Shown here piece by piece: positions 18,633 to 27,430 of a stretch of DNA of 64,000 bases. The stretch's first letter is position 1. Each line of letters opens with the position of its first letter. Under the pieces are notes generated by a model. That model was not told the origin of the DNA, ran no database searches, and saw only the letters and a program-made list of their open reading frames with translations. The translations under genes and the position numbers were made by a program. The DNA is from Bacillota bacterium (GTDB lineage Bacteria; Bacillota; Clostridia; Acetivibrionales; DTU013), in assembly GCA_023411575.1 (NCBI GenBank), contig JAEYOP010000040.1, positions 186,001-250,000 on the forward strand, read 5' to 3'.

Positions 18633-20245
18633 TGCCTGTCTCCTCTGCGATACTCGCTAGGCGTGCAGCCTGTAACTTTCTTGAACACGAAGCTGAAATA
18701 ATGCGCGTCCTTATACCCGACTGCGAAGGCGATTTCGCTCAAACGCTTGTCTGCCTGGCGGAGCAGGTGCTTCGCCTCGCTGATCCGTTTATTGGTGAGA
18801 TATTCTATGAAGGTTAGCCCGACTTCCTGGCTGAATATGGCCGAAAAGTAGTTCGGGCTGATGTTCACTTTTTTGGCCACCCGGTCGAGGGAGATCGACT
18901 CCTCCCGATAATGCCCGTCAATGTACTCGATCGCCTGGTTCAGCAGGTCGCGCTGCTGCTTTTTGCTTTCACGGTCGCGCAGCTCGATCGCCTGCCCCAG
19001 GACTTGGCGCGCGTACAGCCTCACTTCCTCCGGCGTCGATACGCTGTCATTCGGCCGGAGCTCCTGCGACCAGAAGCTGTCCGCGCGGCAGCCGATCGAA
19101 TCCAGGTACTCCGCCGCCGCGAAGTAAACCGCCATCGTCAGATACCTGCAGAACAGCGGCAGGGAAACGGCTTCCGCTTCAGCGCTTTGCAGCAGTTGAT
19201 CCATAAAACGGTCGATTTCCTCTCCCGTTCCGTTGCTTAAAAAGGTGTAAATACGTTTTTGATCGATTCCTTTTTTGCCTGTGTCCGTTCCCGGACCGTC
19301 CTTTTTCTGGAAATCCCGGATGCTCGCTTCCGACAGGATATGCTCCTCCGGGCAAAGATAACGATAGGACAGAACGCGGCTCGCCTCCGCAAAGCAGGCC
19401 GGAATGGCACTAAGCCGCGAAACGGTCGTTCCGCACGCGATATGCCAGTTTACATCGCTGCCGGCCGTGGCGCAGCAGTTCTGGATGTTTTTGACGCAGT
19501 CGTCGGTCCGCCATGCGATGTCGTCTTGCCCGCCCTTTACCAGGACGGCGTAAGTCGTGACATTCCATACGAATAGAATAAGCGACCGATGGCCGGCGAT
19601 AAACTGCCGAATCTTCTCCTGTATCACCGCGAGTGCCTCCGTATAGCCCTCGGGCGCGCTTCCGTCGTATCCGGCGCTGTTCAGCGAAAAAAGCACAATA
19701 TTATAAAATGGGGCGTTCACATCGATGTCCAGCGTCTTCGCAGTTTCGGAGATTTCCAATACGCTCAGGCCCCCGGTGACGATTTGCTCGAAAAATCTTC
19801 TGCGCGCAAACGTTTCGTACTCCCGGACCTCCCGCTGGAACCTCGCAAGGTATTCCTGCTGCTGCTGTTCGGCTTCCATTTTCTTATGCAGATCAGCCAG
19901 GATCTCCACCATTTTTCCCTTTACGATCGGCTTCAGCAGGTATTGCTCCACGCCCATGCGGATAGCCTGCTGCGCGTAGGAAAAATCGTCATGTCCGCTG
20001 ATGATGATGATTTTTGTTCTCGGCAGTTCCTTGCGGACCAGCTCTATCAGCGCCAGTCCGTCCATGAACGGCATTTTGATATCTGTGATGAGAAGATCGG
20101 GTTGTATCTGCCGGATCAAGGGCAAAGCAAGTTCTCCGTCCGGAGCGTCTCCGGAATAAAGAAAGCCATGCTCTTCCCAATGAATGTTCTTGCGTATGCC
20201 TTCGCGTACCACGATCTCATCCTCGACAAGAAAGACCTTGAACAT
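18629..20245 (-). CDS. Response regulator, YesN type (receiver plus AraC HTH)
   Basis: A 538-residue regulator. The receiver domain (about 1-120) has the acidic pair in FLVEDE, the phospho-acceptor Asp in LLITDIKMP and the Lys of LLKPIVKG. A helical middle region follows, then a C-terminal AraC double HTH (ISPNYFSAIFSQEVG and FAVGYKDAHYFSFVFKKV). It should activate the importer promoter when phosphorylated by the co-transcribed kinase. I chose the ATG at 20245 (MFKVFLVEDE), which has GGAGGGG upstream. Longer in-frame starts add an unrelated tail. Confidence 0.93.
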   Translation of the reverse strand: MFKVFLVEDEIVVREGIRKNIHWEEHGFLYSGDAPDGELALPLIRQIQPDLLITDIKMPFMDGLALIELVRKELPRTKIIIISGHDDFSYAQQAIRMGVEQYLLKPIVKGKMVEILADLHKKMEAEQQQQEYLARFQREVREYETFARRRFFEQIVTGGLSVLEISETAKTLDIDVNAPFYNIVLFSLNSAGYDGSAPEGYTEALAVIQEKIRQFIAGHRSLILFVWNVTTYAVLVKGGQDDIAWRTDDCVKNIQNCCATAGSDVNWHIACGTTVSRLSAIPACFAEASRVLSYRYLCPEEHILSEASIRDFQKKDGPGTDTGKKGIDQKRIYTFLSNGTGEEIDRFMDQLLQSAEAEAVSLPLFCRYLTMAVYFAAAEYLDSIGCRADSFWSQELRPNDSVSTPEEVRLYARQVLGQAIELRDRESKKQQRDLLNQAIEYIDGHYREESISLDRVAKKVNISPNYFSAIFSQEVGLTFIEYLTNKRISEAKHLLRQADKRLSEIAFAVGYKDAHYFSFVFKKVTGCTPSEYRRGDRQ

Positions 20246-20304
20246 GTTGTCTTCCCCTCCAATAGACGTGTCATGCCCTTCCCTTGCTGCATGGTCCCCC
20301 ATCA

Positions 20305-20336
20305 ATTATGAATCATATTGCATGAATCCGCAATAT
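20305..20336 (-). promoter_or_regulatory. Putative promoter with overlapping inverted repeat for the regulator-kinase operon
   Basis: On the minus strand TTGCGG (20333-20328) and CATAAT (20310-20305) are separated by 17 bases, a plausible sigma-A promoter. The inverted repeat ATATTGC (20315-20321)/GCAATAT (20330-20336) spans the spacer and the -35, as an autoregulatory operator would. Confidence 0.45.
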
Positions 20337-20379
20337 AATTTTTTGGCGTCGATTCGTTTGAGTTCGTTCTGATCCGCTC

Positions 20380-21492
20380 TCAGCCGCTTATTCTGTTCCA
20401 GTTCCTTAGCACCTCGCCGCTTTCGGCGAACAGCTGCCGGATCGTCTGGGACAAAACTTTCTTGTTCTCCGGGGGCATGTTGCCGATCGCTTTTATAATG
20501 CCGCCCAGCTTCCGGAATTTGCCGCGTGAGAAATCCGCAATATTTTTCACCTGCAGTTCCTCCAGCACATCGAACAGGGACTCCACAAACTGCTCTCGCT
20601 GGGATTTGTCCAGCTTGCTGACCCAGGCCTTCAGGGTTTCGTCGAGGAATTTGCTTCTTTGGGTCAGATTGTCGACATAAAAGAACTGCTTTCCGAGCAC
20701 TTCCCAGGATAAGGGGTCATGCTGGCGGATCCCGTTCGTATTGCTTTTAATGACGGCATATTCCTCCTCATGCTCCAGCAGCATTCCGATAATCGAAGAC
20801 TGCGGCACGATCGTCCGGATTTTGGACCGCACCTGCCGGTATTCCTCCGACTCGGTCATTTCCCTTTCAAAGCCGGGACCGTCGTTATTGTACACCTCGA
20901 TAATCCGGTCCTTTATTTCGGGACTGCACTTGACAGCGGCATACACCGCCAGGTTTCCGCCCTTGGAATGGCCGCCGATCCGGAGCTTTTTGCCGGTGCC
21001 GCCGGCGGTTTCCTCCAGATACCGGACCGCGTCGACCTGCGCCGGAACGAACGACAGGAAGCTCATGCAAAGATCCTCTTTCCAGCCGACAATAGAGTCG
21101 TCCGTTCCCCGGTAGGCTACGTAAACCGTTCCGTCGTCCAGCCCGATGTTGATCGCGGAAAATTGCTTGTTCTCCGCAGGGTCGATCTCATTCACGTACC
21201 AGGAAAGCTTCATGTTTGCAAACCGGTCGCACCTTGCCATTTTCTCCAGCACGAGGGCGGACTTCTTGGTCAGGGATACCTGCGCCAGGATTTCCTTTAT
21301 GTCATGGATGGAAAAGAACACCCTGGAAGCTTCCTTGAGCGTAATGCTTTTTGTGCTGCCCGGCCCAGGAACAATATTTTTAAAATCGACATAGGACAAT
21401 TGGGCCAGAATGAGATTGTCCACCTCGTTGAACCCCGACTGCTGCAGCGACAGGTCGCCGCGCCAGTTCATATAATCCAGGATATTGGCCAA
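20380..21492 (-). CDS. Mbeg1-like alpha/beta-hydrolase (DUF2974)
   Basis: A 370-residue cytoplasmic protein with a lipase-like alpha/beta-hydrolase fold. The opening ILDYMNWRGDLSLQQSGFNE and the downstream NLILAQLSYVDF are typical of the Mbeg1/DUF2974 family. GGHSKGGNLAVYAA contains the nucleophile elbow G-H-S-K-G (Ser at about 175). The family function is uncertain; members are annotated as lipases or esterases. The start is TTG at 21490-21492 with AGGGGG upstream, and family N-termini support it. It is the last of three co-directional genes with no clear link to the sugar loci. Confidence 0.87.
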   Translation of the reverse strand: MANILDYMNWRGDLSLQQSGFNEVDNLILAQLSYVDFKNIVPGPGSTKSITLKEASRVFFSIHDIKEILAQVSLTKKSALVLEKMARCDRFANMKLSWYVNEIDPAENKQFSAINIGLDDGTVYVAYRGTDDSIVGWKEDLCMSFLSFVPAQVDAVRYLEETAGGTGKKLRIGGHSKGGNLAVYAAVKCSPEIKDRIIEVYNNDGPGFEREMTESEEYRQVRSKIRTIVPQSSIIGMLLEHEEEYAVIKSNTNGIRQHDPLSWEVLGKQFFYVDNLTQRSKFLDETLKAWVSKLDKSQREQFVESLFDVLEELQVKNIADFSRGKFRKLGGIIKAIGNMPPENKKVLSQTIRQLFAESGEVLRNWNRISG

Positions 21493-21531
21493 AATAATCC
21501 CCCTCTTTCAGGACTCTGTTTCCGATCCTAT

Positions 21532-22602
21532 TTATTTATTGTCCCGGGTCAACAAATCCTTTATTTCCGCCAAAGCCTCCGTAAATTTCCTGGAGGCGGC
21601 CCTCGGGTTCCTTCCCAGCAGCCGCAGGGTACGAAGGTATTCCCCGCTTTTGCGGCCGGCGACATCCGCTTCCTGCTGATGGATGGACTCCTTGTAGTCC
21701 TTCAGTTCGCTGCGGATACTGTCATATTCGTCGGTTTTGTAGCCTCCGTCGCCAAGGGCGTGCCGGCCGATTTCCTCCAGATACAGATTGATGTTCTCCA
21801 GCAGGAAGGACAGGTTGATCGTCCTTTTCTTTTTAAAGTTTTCCAGCTTCTCCAGAAGCACCTCTTTTGCCGGAAGCTTTCCCTCTACCTTGCCCTTCAA
21901 TTCGGCCAGGATCCGCTCGTACTTCTTCCGGTTGTCCGCCAGCCCGGACTCCAGCGTTTTAATATTGTCCTCCGCCTTGCTCCGCAATGCCCGGATATCA
22001 TTATCAAACACCGCAACAAGGACGTCCAGGCGCTTTTCGATCCGTTTGATTTCCGCATTGTTCTCTTTCCAGTTCGTCAATATCCGCTTCAGGTCCATAG
22101 CATCGCGGAAGGATTCCGTTATATCCACCACAATGGCTATTGTCAGGACAAAGGCAATTATTTCGGTAAGCGTTGCAGGGACCGGGAGTATTATATGCTC
22201 CACCGGCCGGTGCAGTACCTTGACCAGCAAGATGGAAAAACCGCCCCAGGCGAAGGAGGACACCAGGCAAATATAGCCGTTCAGGTTCACCGCTTTGCTG
22301 CTGTAATCCCAATACCGCACATGGAACAGCTTCTCCATAAGCGCCCCGGTGAAATACTCCAGAACGGTGGCGCCGGTCATCCCGAAAAGAAAAATCAACA
22401 CAAAGCTTTCCCGGACCGGGATTGTAACAAGCAGTATGATCACGGCGCCGAACCCGTAAATCGGCAGGAAGGGCCCGTTCAAGAACCCGCGGTTGACCCA
22501 TTTCCGATCCAGCAGGGATACATAGCAGGACTCCCACAGCCAGCCTACCACACTATAGAAATAAAAGAACAAAAGCCATTGGGTAAAGGTGTAGATATAC
22601 AT
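21532..22602 (-). CDS. CmpB-type putative ABC-transporter type IV membrane protein (PF06541)
   Basis: A 356-residue protein. Its N-terminal 210 residues have five or six hydrophobic segments and the family pattern YSVVGWLWESCYVS, then NRGFLNGPFLPIYGFGAV. The C-terminal 140 residues are charged and coiled-coil-like (VRIEKRLDVLVAVFDNDIRALRSK region). The domain is widespread in Clostridia and has no firm function; despite its name it is not a proven transporter. It lies about 40 bp from each neighbour, so it is probably co-transcribed with the ferritin-like and Mbeg1-like genes. Confidence 0.82.
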   Translation of the reverse strand: MYIYTFTQWLLFFYFYSVVGWLWESCYVSLLDRKWVNRGFLNGPFLPIYGFGAVIILLVTIPVRESFVLIFLFGMTGATVLEYFTGALMEKLFHVRYWDYSSKAVNLNGYICLVSSFAWGGFSILLVKVLHRPVEHIILPVPATLTEIIAFVLTIAIVVDITESFRDAMDLKRILTNWKENNAEIKRIEKRLDVLVAVFDNDIRALRSKAEDNIKTLESGLADNRKKYERILAELKGKVEGKLPAKEVLLEKLENFKKKRTINLSFLLENINLYLEEIGRHALGDGGYKTDEYDSIRSELKDYKESIHQQEADVAGRKSGEYLRTLRLLGRNPRAASRKFTEALAEIKDLLTRDNK

Positions 22603-22642
22603 GCTGCTCTCTCCGGCCCATCCAGGTTTATCCTTTCCTTCG

Positions 22643-23161
22643 TCACTTCCTGCCTTTCAGGAACTGCTTCAGATTGGCCGCATGGCTTTCCTCCGTCTTG
22701 ATGAGCTCCACCAGAAACTTGATGAGCGCAGCCTCTTCGTCCTTTTCGTATTCCTTTGCGACGCTGTAGATATTCCAGAGCGTCTGGGCGTTTTTTAATT
22801 CGTAGTCGTACGCAAATTGGAGCAATTCCGCATCGGAAGACATGCCGGTCCAGGCTATCGATTTCCCGAAGGCTTCGAGATTCTTTTCCGCCGCTTCGTA
22901 AACTGCTTCATCCAGCAGTATCTTTTTCAGGCTGTCGTCCTCCAATAAGCTTTTCAGCCATTCATAATGCGCTGCTTCTTCTTTCGCCAGCACCGCCGCA
23001 ATGGTTTTCAGCCTGTCCGAATACAGGCCGTCCGTCTTCGATACCGTTTTGTAAAGGTTGCTGAAGCTCAGCTCGAACTTCATTAAAATAAATAAAATAT
23101 CTTTAAGGCTTCTGGTAATTGCCCTCACTCCTTCTGTGGCAAAAGCTTTCAACAGAATCAT
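22643..23161 (-). CDS. Ferritin-like four-helix di-iron protein
   Basis: A roughly 172-residue helical protein. It shows all four ligand helices of a di-iron ferritin-like fold: Glu in KFELSF, EExxH in AKEEAAHYEW, Glu in YDYELKN and ExxH in KTEESHAANL. Rubrerythrin-type relatives detoxify peroxide or store iron in anaerobes; no rubredoxin cysteines are present here. The start is uncertain. The ATG at 23161 keeps helix A intact but has no strong ribosome site, and an internal ATG at 23083 would remove most of helix A. The gene begins about 22 bp after the GH78-like gene. Confidence 0.7.
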   Translation of the reverse strand: MILLKAFATEGVRAITRSLKDILFILMKFELSFSNLYKTVSKTDGLYSDRLKTIAAVLAKEEAAHYEWLKSLLEDDSLKKILLDEAVYEAAEKNLEAFGKSIAWTGMSSDAELLQFAYDYELKNAQTLWNIYSVAKEYEKDEEAALIKFLVELIKTEESHAANLKQFLKGRK

Positions 23162-23183
23162 TTTACCACAGTTTGCAGGTCTT

Positions 23184-24800
23184 TTACCAACAATTCGGCA
23201 GGCTGTCCCTGTAATATTTCCGGATAAAGTAGGAAGGCGTGCAGCTCCATGCATGGCAATAACTGTTGATCAGATTGCTGCCGTAAGGGGAAAACAGCTT
23301 GTCCTCCGGATTGTACAGTTCCCAGAAGCAGTCCGCGCCATCCCGGACCATCCCGCCCCAATACCTTTGCATCTGCTCCAGGGCCTTATTCTTTCTGCCA
23401 TTTAAAATCAACGCTTCGATCAGGTGATGGTACATATAAGGCGTGGAGATCCTCACAGGCGGATTTTTCTCGAACAGCCTGTCGAGCAGCGCCGCATTAG
23501 CCGGTGCATCGAGGACCTCCGCAAGGGCCATCCATATCTGTGACGCCCATGAAACCTGCCTTTCGGCACCGCTGACAAAAAAGCCCTCTCCCGCATTCCA
23601 AAGGTGTTTTAAGGCGGCATTTGCCGTCTTCTCTATCCCCGCCGCGATCCACCGGCTCTCTTCTTCCAGCCGGAGCTCACCGGCCAATTCGAGACCCCTC
23701 CTGAGGCAGTATATGAGAACAGCCTGTGCCGACGCCTGTTTGTTCAGTTCCTGGTGCCAGTCAATAAAGCACCACCAGGTCGGTTCATCCTTTACGACGC
23801 CATCCTCTCCCAATTTTGACATGGACAGCTCCAACTGTTTTAATGCCACAGGCCACAGCTCGCACAGGAATTCCCGGTCGCCGGCCGCCTTGAAATAATC
23901 GTAAAGGGCTGCCACAAAAAACAGGGAATAATCATAAAGCCACAAGCGGTCGCCCATCAGGTCCGGCTTTGTATACAGGCATGCCTCTACCCTTCCGTCT
24001 TCGTCCGTCAGCCCTGCAAAAAGACAAAGGCAGCGTTTTACCAGATCACAATTCCGAAACGTATGGTAATTTACAAGGGCCTGCAGCCTGAGATCCCCGA
24101 TCCAGAGCCGGCGGTCCCTTTTGGGCCCGTCTTCGAAGACGTCCTGCATGCAATCCTGCAGCGTTTTTATCCCGATCCTGTCCATCCTTTTCAATTCTTC
24201 CGGCAAATCCGCCGGCAGCGGCTCGACTTTGCCGGCATCGGCCGAAGTCACTGCCATACAGGTGATATCTTCGAAGGAAATCTTATATCGCGGAGAGGTA
24301 TCCAGGATCATGATTTTCAGGTAACGGAAGCTATAGCGGCGCGGGAGCCTGACAACGCCGGGAAGGACGTCCACAAACACCGTTTCTTCCTGCAGCCAGG
24401 AAGAGCTCAGCCACCCGTTGTATTCTTCAAAGGGCTCCCCGATTTCACAGGGCATTTCGCCGAATACCAGCTTCATTTTCAACGGTGCGTCCGGCGGGTT
24501 TTCCCGGGGTATGATCGAAAGACTCAGATAGCCCACCTGGTGATCTCCGAAATCCAGGATTAAACTCTCGTTTTTCCCGAAAGCCTGCTCTTTCAGCTCA
24601 TCGACATTGCCCGCTCCCGCTGTTTTCCACCCTTGAAAGGCGTTCGCATCCGCCTCTACACGGATCAATCCCACAGGATATACAACTTTTTCAATCAGCA
24701 TGGGCTCCAAACTTTTCGCCATATTGAGAAACTGTTGCTTATTGAAAGACTGTTGCTTATCGAAAGACTGTTCCGTTTTTTTCGCGTTTGTCATAGACAT
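23184..24800 (-). CDS. GH78-like alpha-L-rhamnosidase (six-hairpin glycosidase)
   Basis: A 538-residue protein with an N-terminal beta-sandwich (to about 215) and an (alpha/alpha)6 barrel. FEDGPKRDRRLWIGDLRLQA at the barrel start corresponds to the GH78 motif containing the acid Asp. Later barrel motifs include DEPTWWCFIDWHQEL, FWELYNPEDKLFSPYGSNL and a closing SYCHAWSCTPSYFI. It is short for GH78 and lacks extra carbohydrate-binding domains. No signal peptide is visible. AAGGAG lies upstream of ATGs at 24800 and 24794, and either could be used. It is the last glycosidase of the second sugar operon, overlapping nothing once the start is trimmed. Confidence 0.8.
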   Translation of the reverse strand: MSMTNAKKTEQSFDKQQSFNKQQFLNMAKSLEPMLIEKVVYPVGLIRVEADANAFQGWKTAGAGNVDELKEQAFGKNESLILDFGDHQVGYLSLSIIPRENPPDAPLKMKLVFGEMPCEIGEPFEEYNGWLSSSWLQEETVFVDVLPGVVRLPRRYSFRYLKIMILDTSPRYKISFEDITCMAVTSADAGKVEPLPADLPEELKRMDRIGIKTLQDCMQDVFEDGPKRDRRLWIGDLRLQALVNYHTFRNCDLVKRCLCLFAGLTDEDGRVEACLYTKPDLMGDRLWLYDYSLFFVAALYDYFKAAGDREFLCELWPVALKQLELSMSKLGEDGVVKDEPTWWCFIDWHQELNKQASAQAVLIYCLRRGLELAGELRLEEESRWIAAGIEKTANAALKHLWNAGEGFFVSGAERQVSWASQIWMALAEVLDAPANAALLDRLFEKNPPVRISTPYMYHHLIEALILNGRKNKALEQMQRYWGGMVRDGADCFWELYNPEDKLFSPYGSNLINSYCHAWSCTPSYFIRKYYRDSLPNCW

Positions 24801-24808
24801 CCCTCTCC

Positions 24809-26515
24809 TTAAAGTTTTGTATCCCATTTCCCGCAGAAGGCGTCCACCGGACAGATCCCCTTGAATTCCGATCGTCCCGCAAGCTTCTCGACCAGCGCTT
24901 CGAGAATGATATCCGTCGCTGCGTAAGCGTTGATATAAGTCTTTACTCTGGGAACATCCAGCAGATGGTAAGGATTGGCGAGCGAGATAAAGACTGTCGG
25001 CACGGAGGAAATATAAACCGGCACATTGGCCCCCATCGGATGCGCCCACTCAATCCGGATTGTCGTTTGGACGCTTGTAGTAGTAAGGTTTGCTATATAA
25101 AGGATAAGATCGTAGTGCTCCGTTATTTCACTGAAAGGAGTCTGCATCCCTTCAAACCCCTGGCTGGGTTTGAACTCGTCAACCTCAAAGCCTTCCTTTT
25201 GCAGAAGTGCCTTGAATTTCTCCACCGCGCCTTTTTTCGAAGCGAAGGTAAACCCTTCCTCGCTTTCAAGCCCATAAAACAGGATCTTTTTATACCTGCC
25301 GGGAAAGACCGGGAAGATATTCTCCTTGCTCTTTACCAGCGTTATGCCTCTGTCCGCGCATTCCCGCGCCCATTGTTCATGCTCGGGGCAGGAAATCCGC
25401 TTTAGTGCATCTTCTCTGTGCGGGATCAAAGAGCCGTCCGTTTGCTTTTTATGCAATTTTAAAGAAGCCTTCAAGGCAAGGATTCTCGTCAAAGCTTCCG
25501 TTAGGCGCTCCTCAGTGATGATTCCATCCTGGATTCCCTTTTTCATATAATAAAAATCCTCATCCGGATTCCGGGTAAACAGGAACATGTCGCATCCGGC
25601 TGTAATTGCCGCCGGAACGGCCTTTTCCCTGGGTAGCGGTATAGCCATTCCCGCCATTGTGGAAGCATCCGTAACCACCAATCCGTTGAAGCCCAGTTGT
25701 TTCCTCAACAACTCCGTAATCAGTTCGCGGGATAAGGATGCCGGCAGCATCTCCCCGTTTTTCAGCGCCGGCTTCAGTTTGTGCGAATAGGCGGGCTGCA
25801 TGATGTGCCCCGCCATGACCGTCCGTGCTCCGGCGTCGATGCAGGCCTTATAAGCAACTCCATAGGTCCGGTCCCATTCCTCGCAGGACAAATTGTTGAT
25901 GGTGGTCACAAGATGCTGGTCTCTTTCATCCGTGCCATCGCCGGGAAAATGCTTGATGGATGCGGCAACGCCTTGTTCCTGCAGTCCCTTGACAAATTGC
26001 ACCCCCATGCGCTTCACCCGGTCCGGGTCGGAACCGAAAGTCCGCGTGTTCAGGATGGGATTCCGGAAATTGAAGTCGATATCGATAACCGGTGAGAAAG
26101 CCCAGTTCACACCTGCGGCAGCTCCCTCCCGGCCACAGACGGTTCCCAACCTGTATGCCATACTGTCATCGTTGGTCGCCGCGACATTCATTTGCGAACC
26201 AAAGCTCGTACCCTCCCGTACAATCCCGCTTCCTCCGTGCTCCAGATTCGCGGCGATCAAAACCGGCAGCCTGCTGTGCTGCTGCAGGACCCGGGCGGCC
26301 TCCGTCATTTCGGCAAGAGGCATCGGGCTGCACATGACGCCCCCGGGCTTATAAGTTTCCACGGTCTTCTTTAGGTAATCCTCCTCTCCTGAATAGGCGA
26401 TCATGCAGAAAAGCTGGCCGACCTTTTCATCCGGCGTCATCCGGCTGATTTCGTCCCGGATCCATTTTATATCCTCTTCCTTTAAATAAAAGGGATTCCC
26501 TTTTAAATCAAGCAT
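24809..26515 (-). CDS. Glycoside hydrolase family 3, NagZ-like
   Basis: A 568-residue GH3 enzyme with a TIM barrel (about 1-330) and an alpha/beta sandwich. KHFPGDGTDERDQH (about 188-201) is the NagZ-type loop whose Asp-His pair supplies the acid/base. The nucleophile is the Asp of VVTDASTM (about 283). This signature favours beta-N-acetylhexosaminidase chemistry over plain beta-glucosidase. There is no signal peptide. The ATG at 26515 has AGGAGG ten bases upstream. It follows the MalG-type permease gene by 78 bp, so it probably cleaves the imported oligosaccharide in the cytoplasm. Confidence 0.87.
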   Translation of the reverse strand: MLDLKGNPFYLKEEDIKWIRDEISRMTPDEKVGQLFCMIAYSGEEDYLKKTVETYKPGGVMCSPMPLAEMTEAARVLQQHSRLPVLIAANLEHGGSGIVREGTSFGSQMNVAATNDDSMAYRLGTVCGREGAAAGVNWAFSPVIDIDFNFRNPILNTRTFGSDPDRVKRMGVQFVKGLQEQGVAASIKHFPGDGTDERDQHLVTTINNLSCEEWDRTYGVAYKACIDAGARTVMAGHIMQPAYSHKLKPALKNGEMLPASLSRELITELLRKQLGFNGLVVTDASTMAGMAIPLPREKAVPAAITAGCDMFLFTRNPDEDFYYMKKGIQDGIITEERLTEALTRILALKASLKLHKKQTDGSLIPHREDALKRISCPEHEQWARECADRGITLVKSKENIFPVFPGRYKKILFYGLESEEGFTFASKKGAVEKFKALLQKEGFEVDEFKPSQGFEGMQTPFSEITEHYDLILYIANLTTTSVQTTIRIEWAHPMGANVPVYISSVPTVFISLANPYHLLDVPRVKTYINAYAATDIILEALVEKLAGRSEFKGICPVDAFCGKWDTKL

Positions 26516-26593
26516 TCCGTTCCAACCTCCTCGTTTCATCCGCTTATTTTGCACTCCTATTGTCAGCAGGACGGCAAAATCCGTGTCGCGCAG

Positions 26594-27430
26594 CTAGCCC
26601 TTTACCGCACCTGCGGTCATACCCGCAACGATCTTCTTGTTAAAGAAGATGAACAGAATCAGCGGCGGCAGCGAGATCAGCACGACATCCGCAAACAACA
26701 GGTTCCATTGCGTATTGAACTGGGTCATGAAATTATAAAGCGTAAGCTGTACCGTGACATTTTTCGCGCCCGGCAGGAAATAAAGGGGATTGACGAAATC
26801 GTTGAATATACCGACGGAGGAAAGGACGATCACCGTAGAAGTAACCGACTTGAGCAGTGGAAAGATGATCCGGAAAAAGAGACTGAATCCGCCGCATCCG
26901 TCGATAATAGCGGCTTCGTCGATTTCCTTCGGGATCGTTGCCATGAACCCCCGGTAGAGGATCGCCGAAAACGGGAAGCCCAACGCTGCTTCCACCAATA
27001 CCAACCCCGGTATCGACTTGAAAAGGCCGATCCCGTTCAGCACCCAGATCGTAGGTACAACGGCAGGTGGGATCATCAGCCCCGCAAGCACCAGAAAATT
27101 GACAAAATCCAGAATCTTCCCCTGCCTGCGCTGCATTACAAAGCCAGCCATGGAACAAACGACAATCAATACCGCAATCGACAGAGCGGTTATATTGATA
27201 CTGTTTACGAACGCTCGGAGCACTACATTGTGGCTTACGGTCAACACTTCCCTGTAATTTTCGACAATTTGGAAAGCACCGGGCCATTTAATGTTCATCT
27301 CTGCGGCTTCCGTCCTATTTTTGAACGAATTCAGGATAACATAATAAAACGGAATCCCGAAAACAAGGAGGCTCATGATCACCGCAAAGGACTCTATAAT
27401 CAAATTGCTTGTTTTCTTTTTCCTGTTCAT
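26594..27430 (-). CDS. Carbohydrate ABC transporter permease, MalG type
   Basis: A 278-residue permease with six hydrophobic segments. It has the cytoplasmic EAA loop (DEAAIIDGCGGFSLFFRIIF, about 187-206) that docks on the ATPase, and ends with the charged tail GMTAGAVKG usual in CUT1 permeases. It overlaps the MalF-type gene by four bases (ATGA). No ATPase gene is present in the operon. CUT1 importers of Gram-positive bacteria often share one MsmK-type ATPase encoded elsewhere, and that is likely here. Confidence 0.93.
   Translation of the reverse strand: MNRKKKTSNLIIESFAVIMSLLVFGIPFYYVILNSFKNRTEAAEMNIKWPGAFQIVENYREVLTVSHNVVLRAFVNSINITALSIAVLIVVCSMAGFVMQRRQGKILDFVNFLVLAGLMIPPAVVPTIWVLNGIGLFKSIPGLVLVEAALGFPFSAILYRGFMATIPKEIDEAAIIDGCGGFSLFFRIIFPLLKSVTSTVIVLSSVGIFNDFVNPLYFLPGAKNVTVQLTLYNFMTQFNTQWNLLFADVVLISLPPLILFIFFNKKIVAGMTAGAVKG

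Noticed and set aside
20719..22701. A 660-codon open frame on the plus strand
   Set aside because: It lies opposite the Mbeg1-like and CmpB-type genes, has no ribosome site and no recognisable domain, and reflects codon bias of the real genes.
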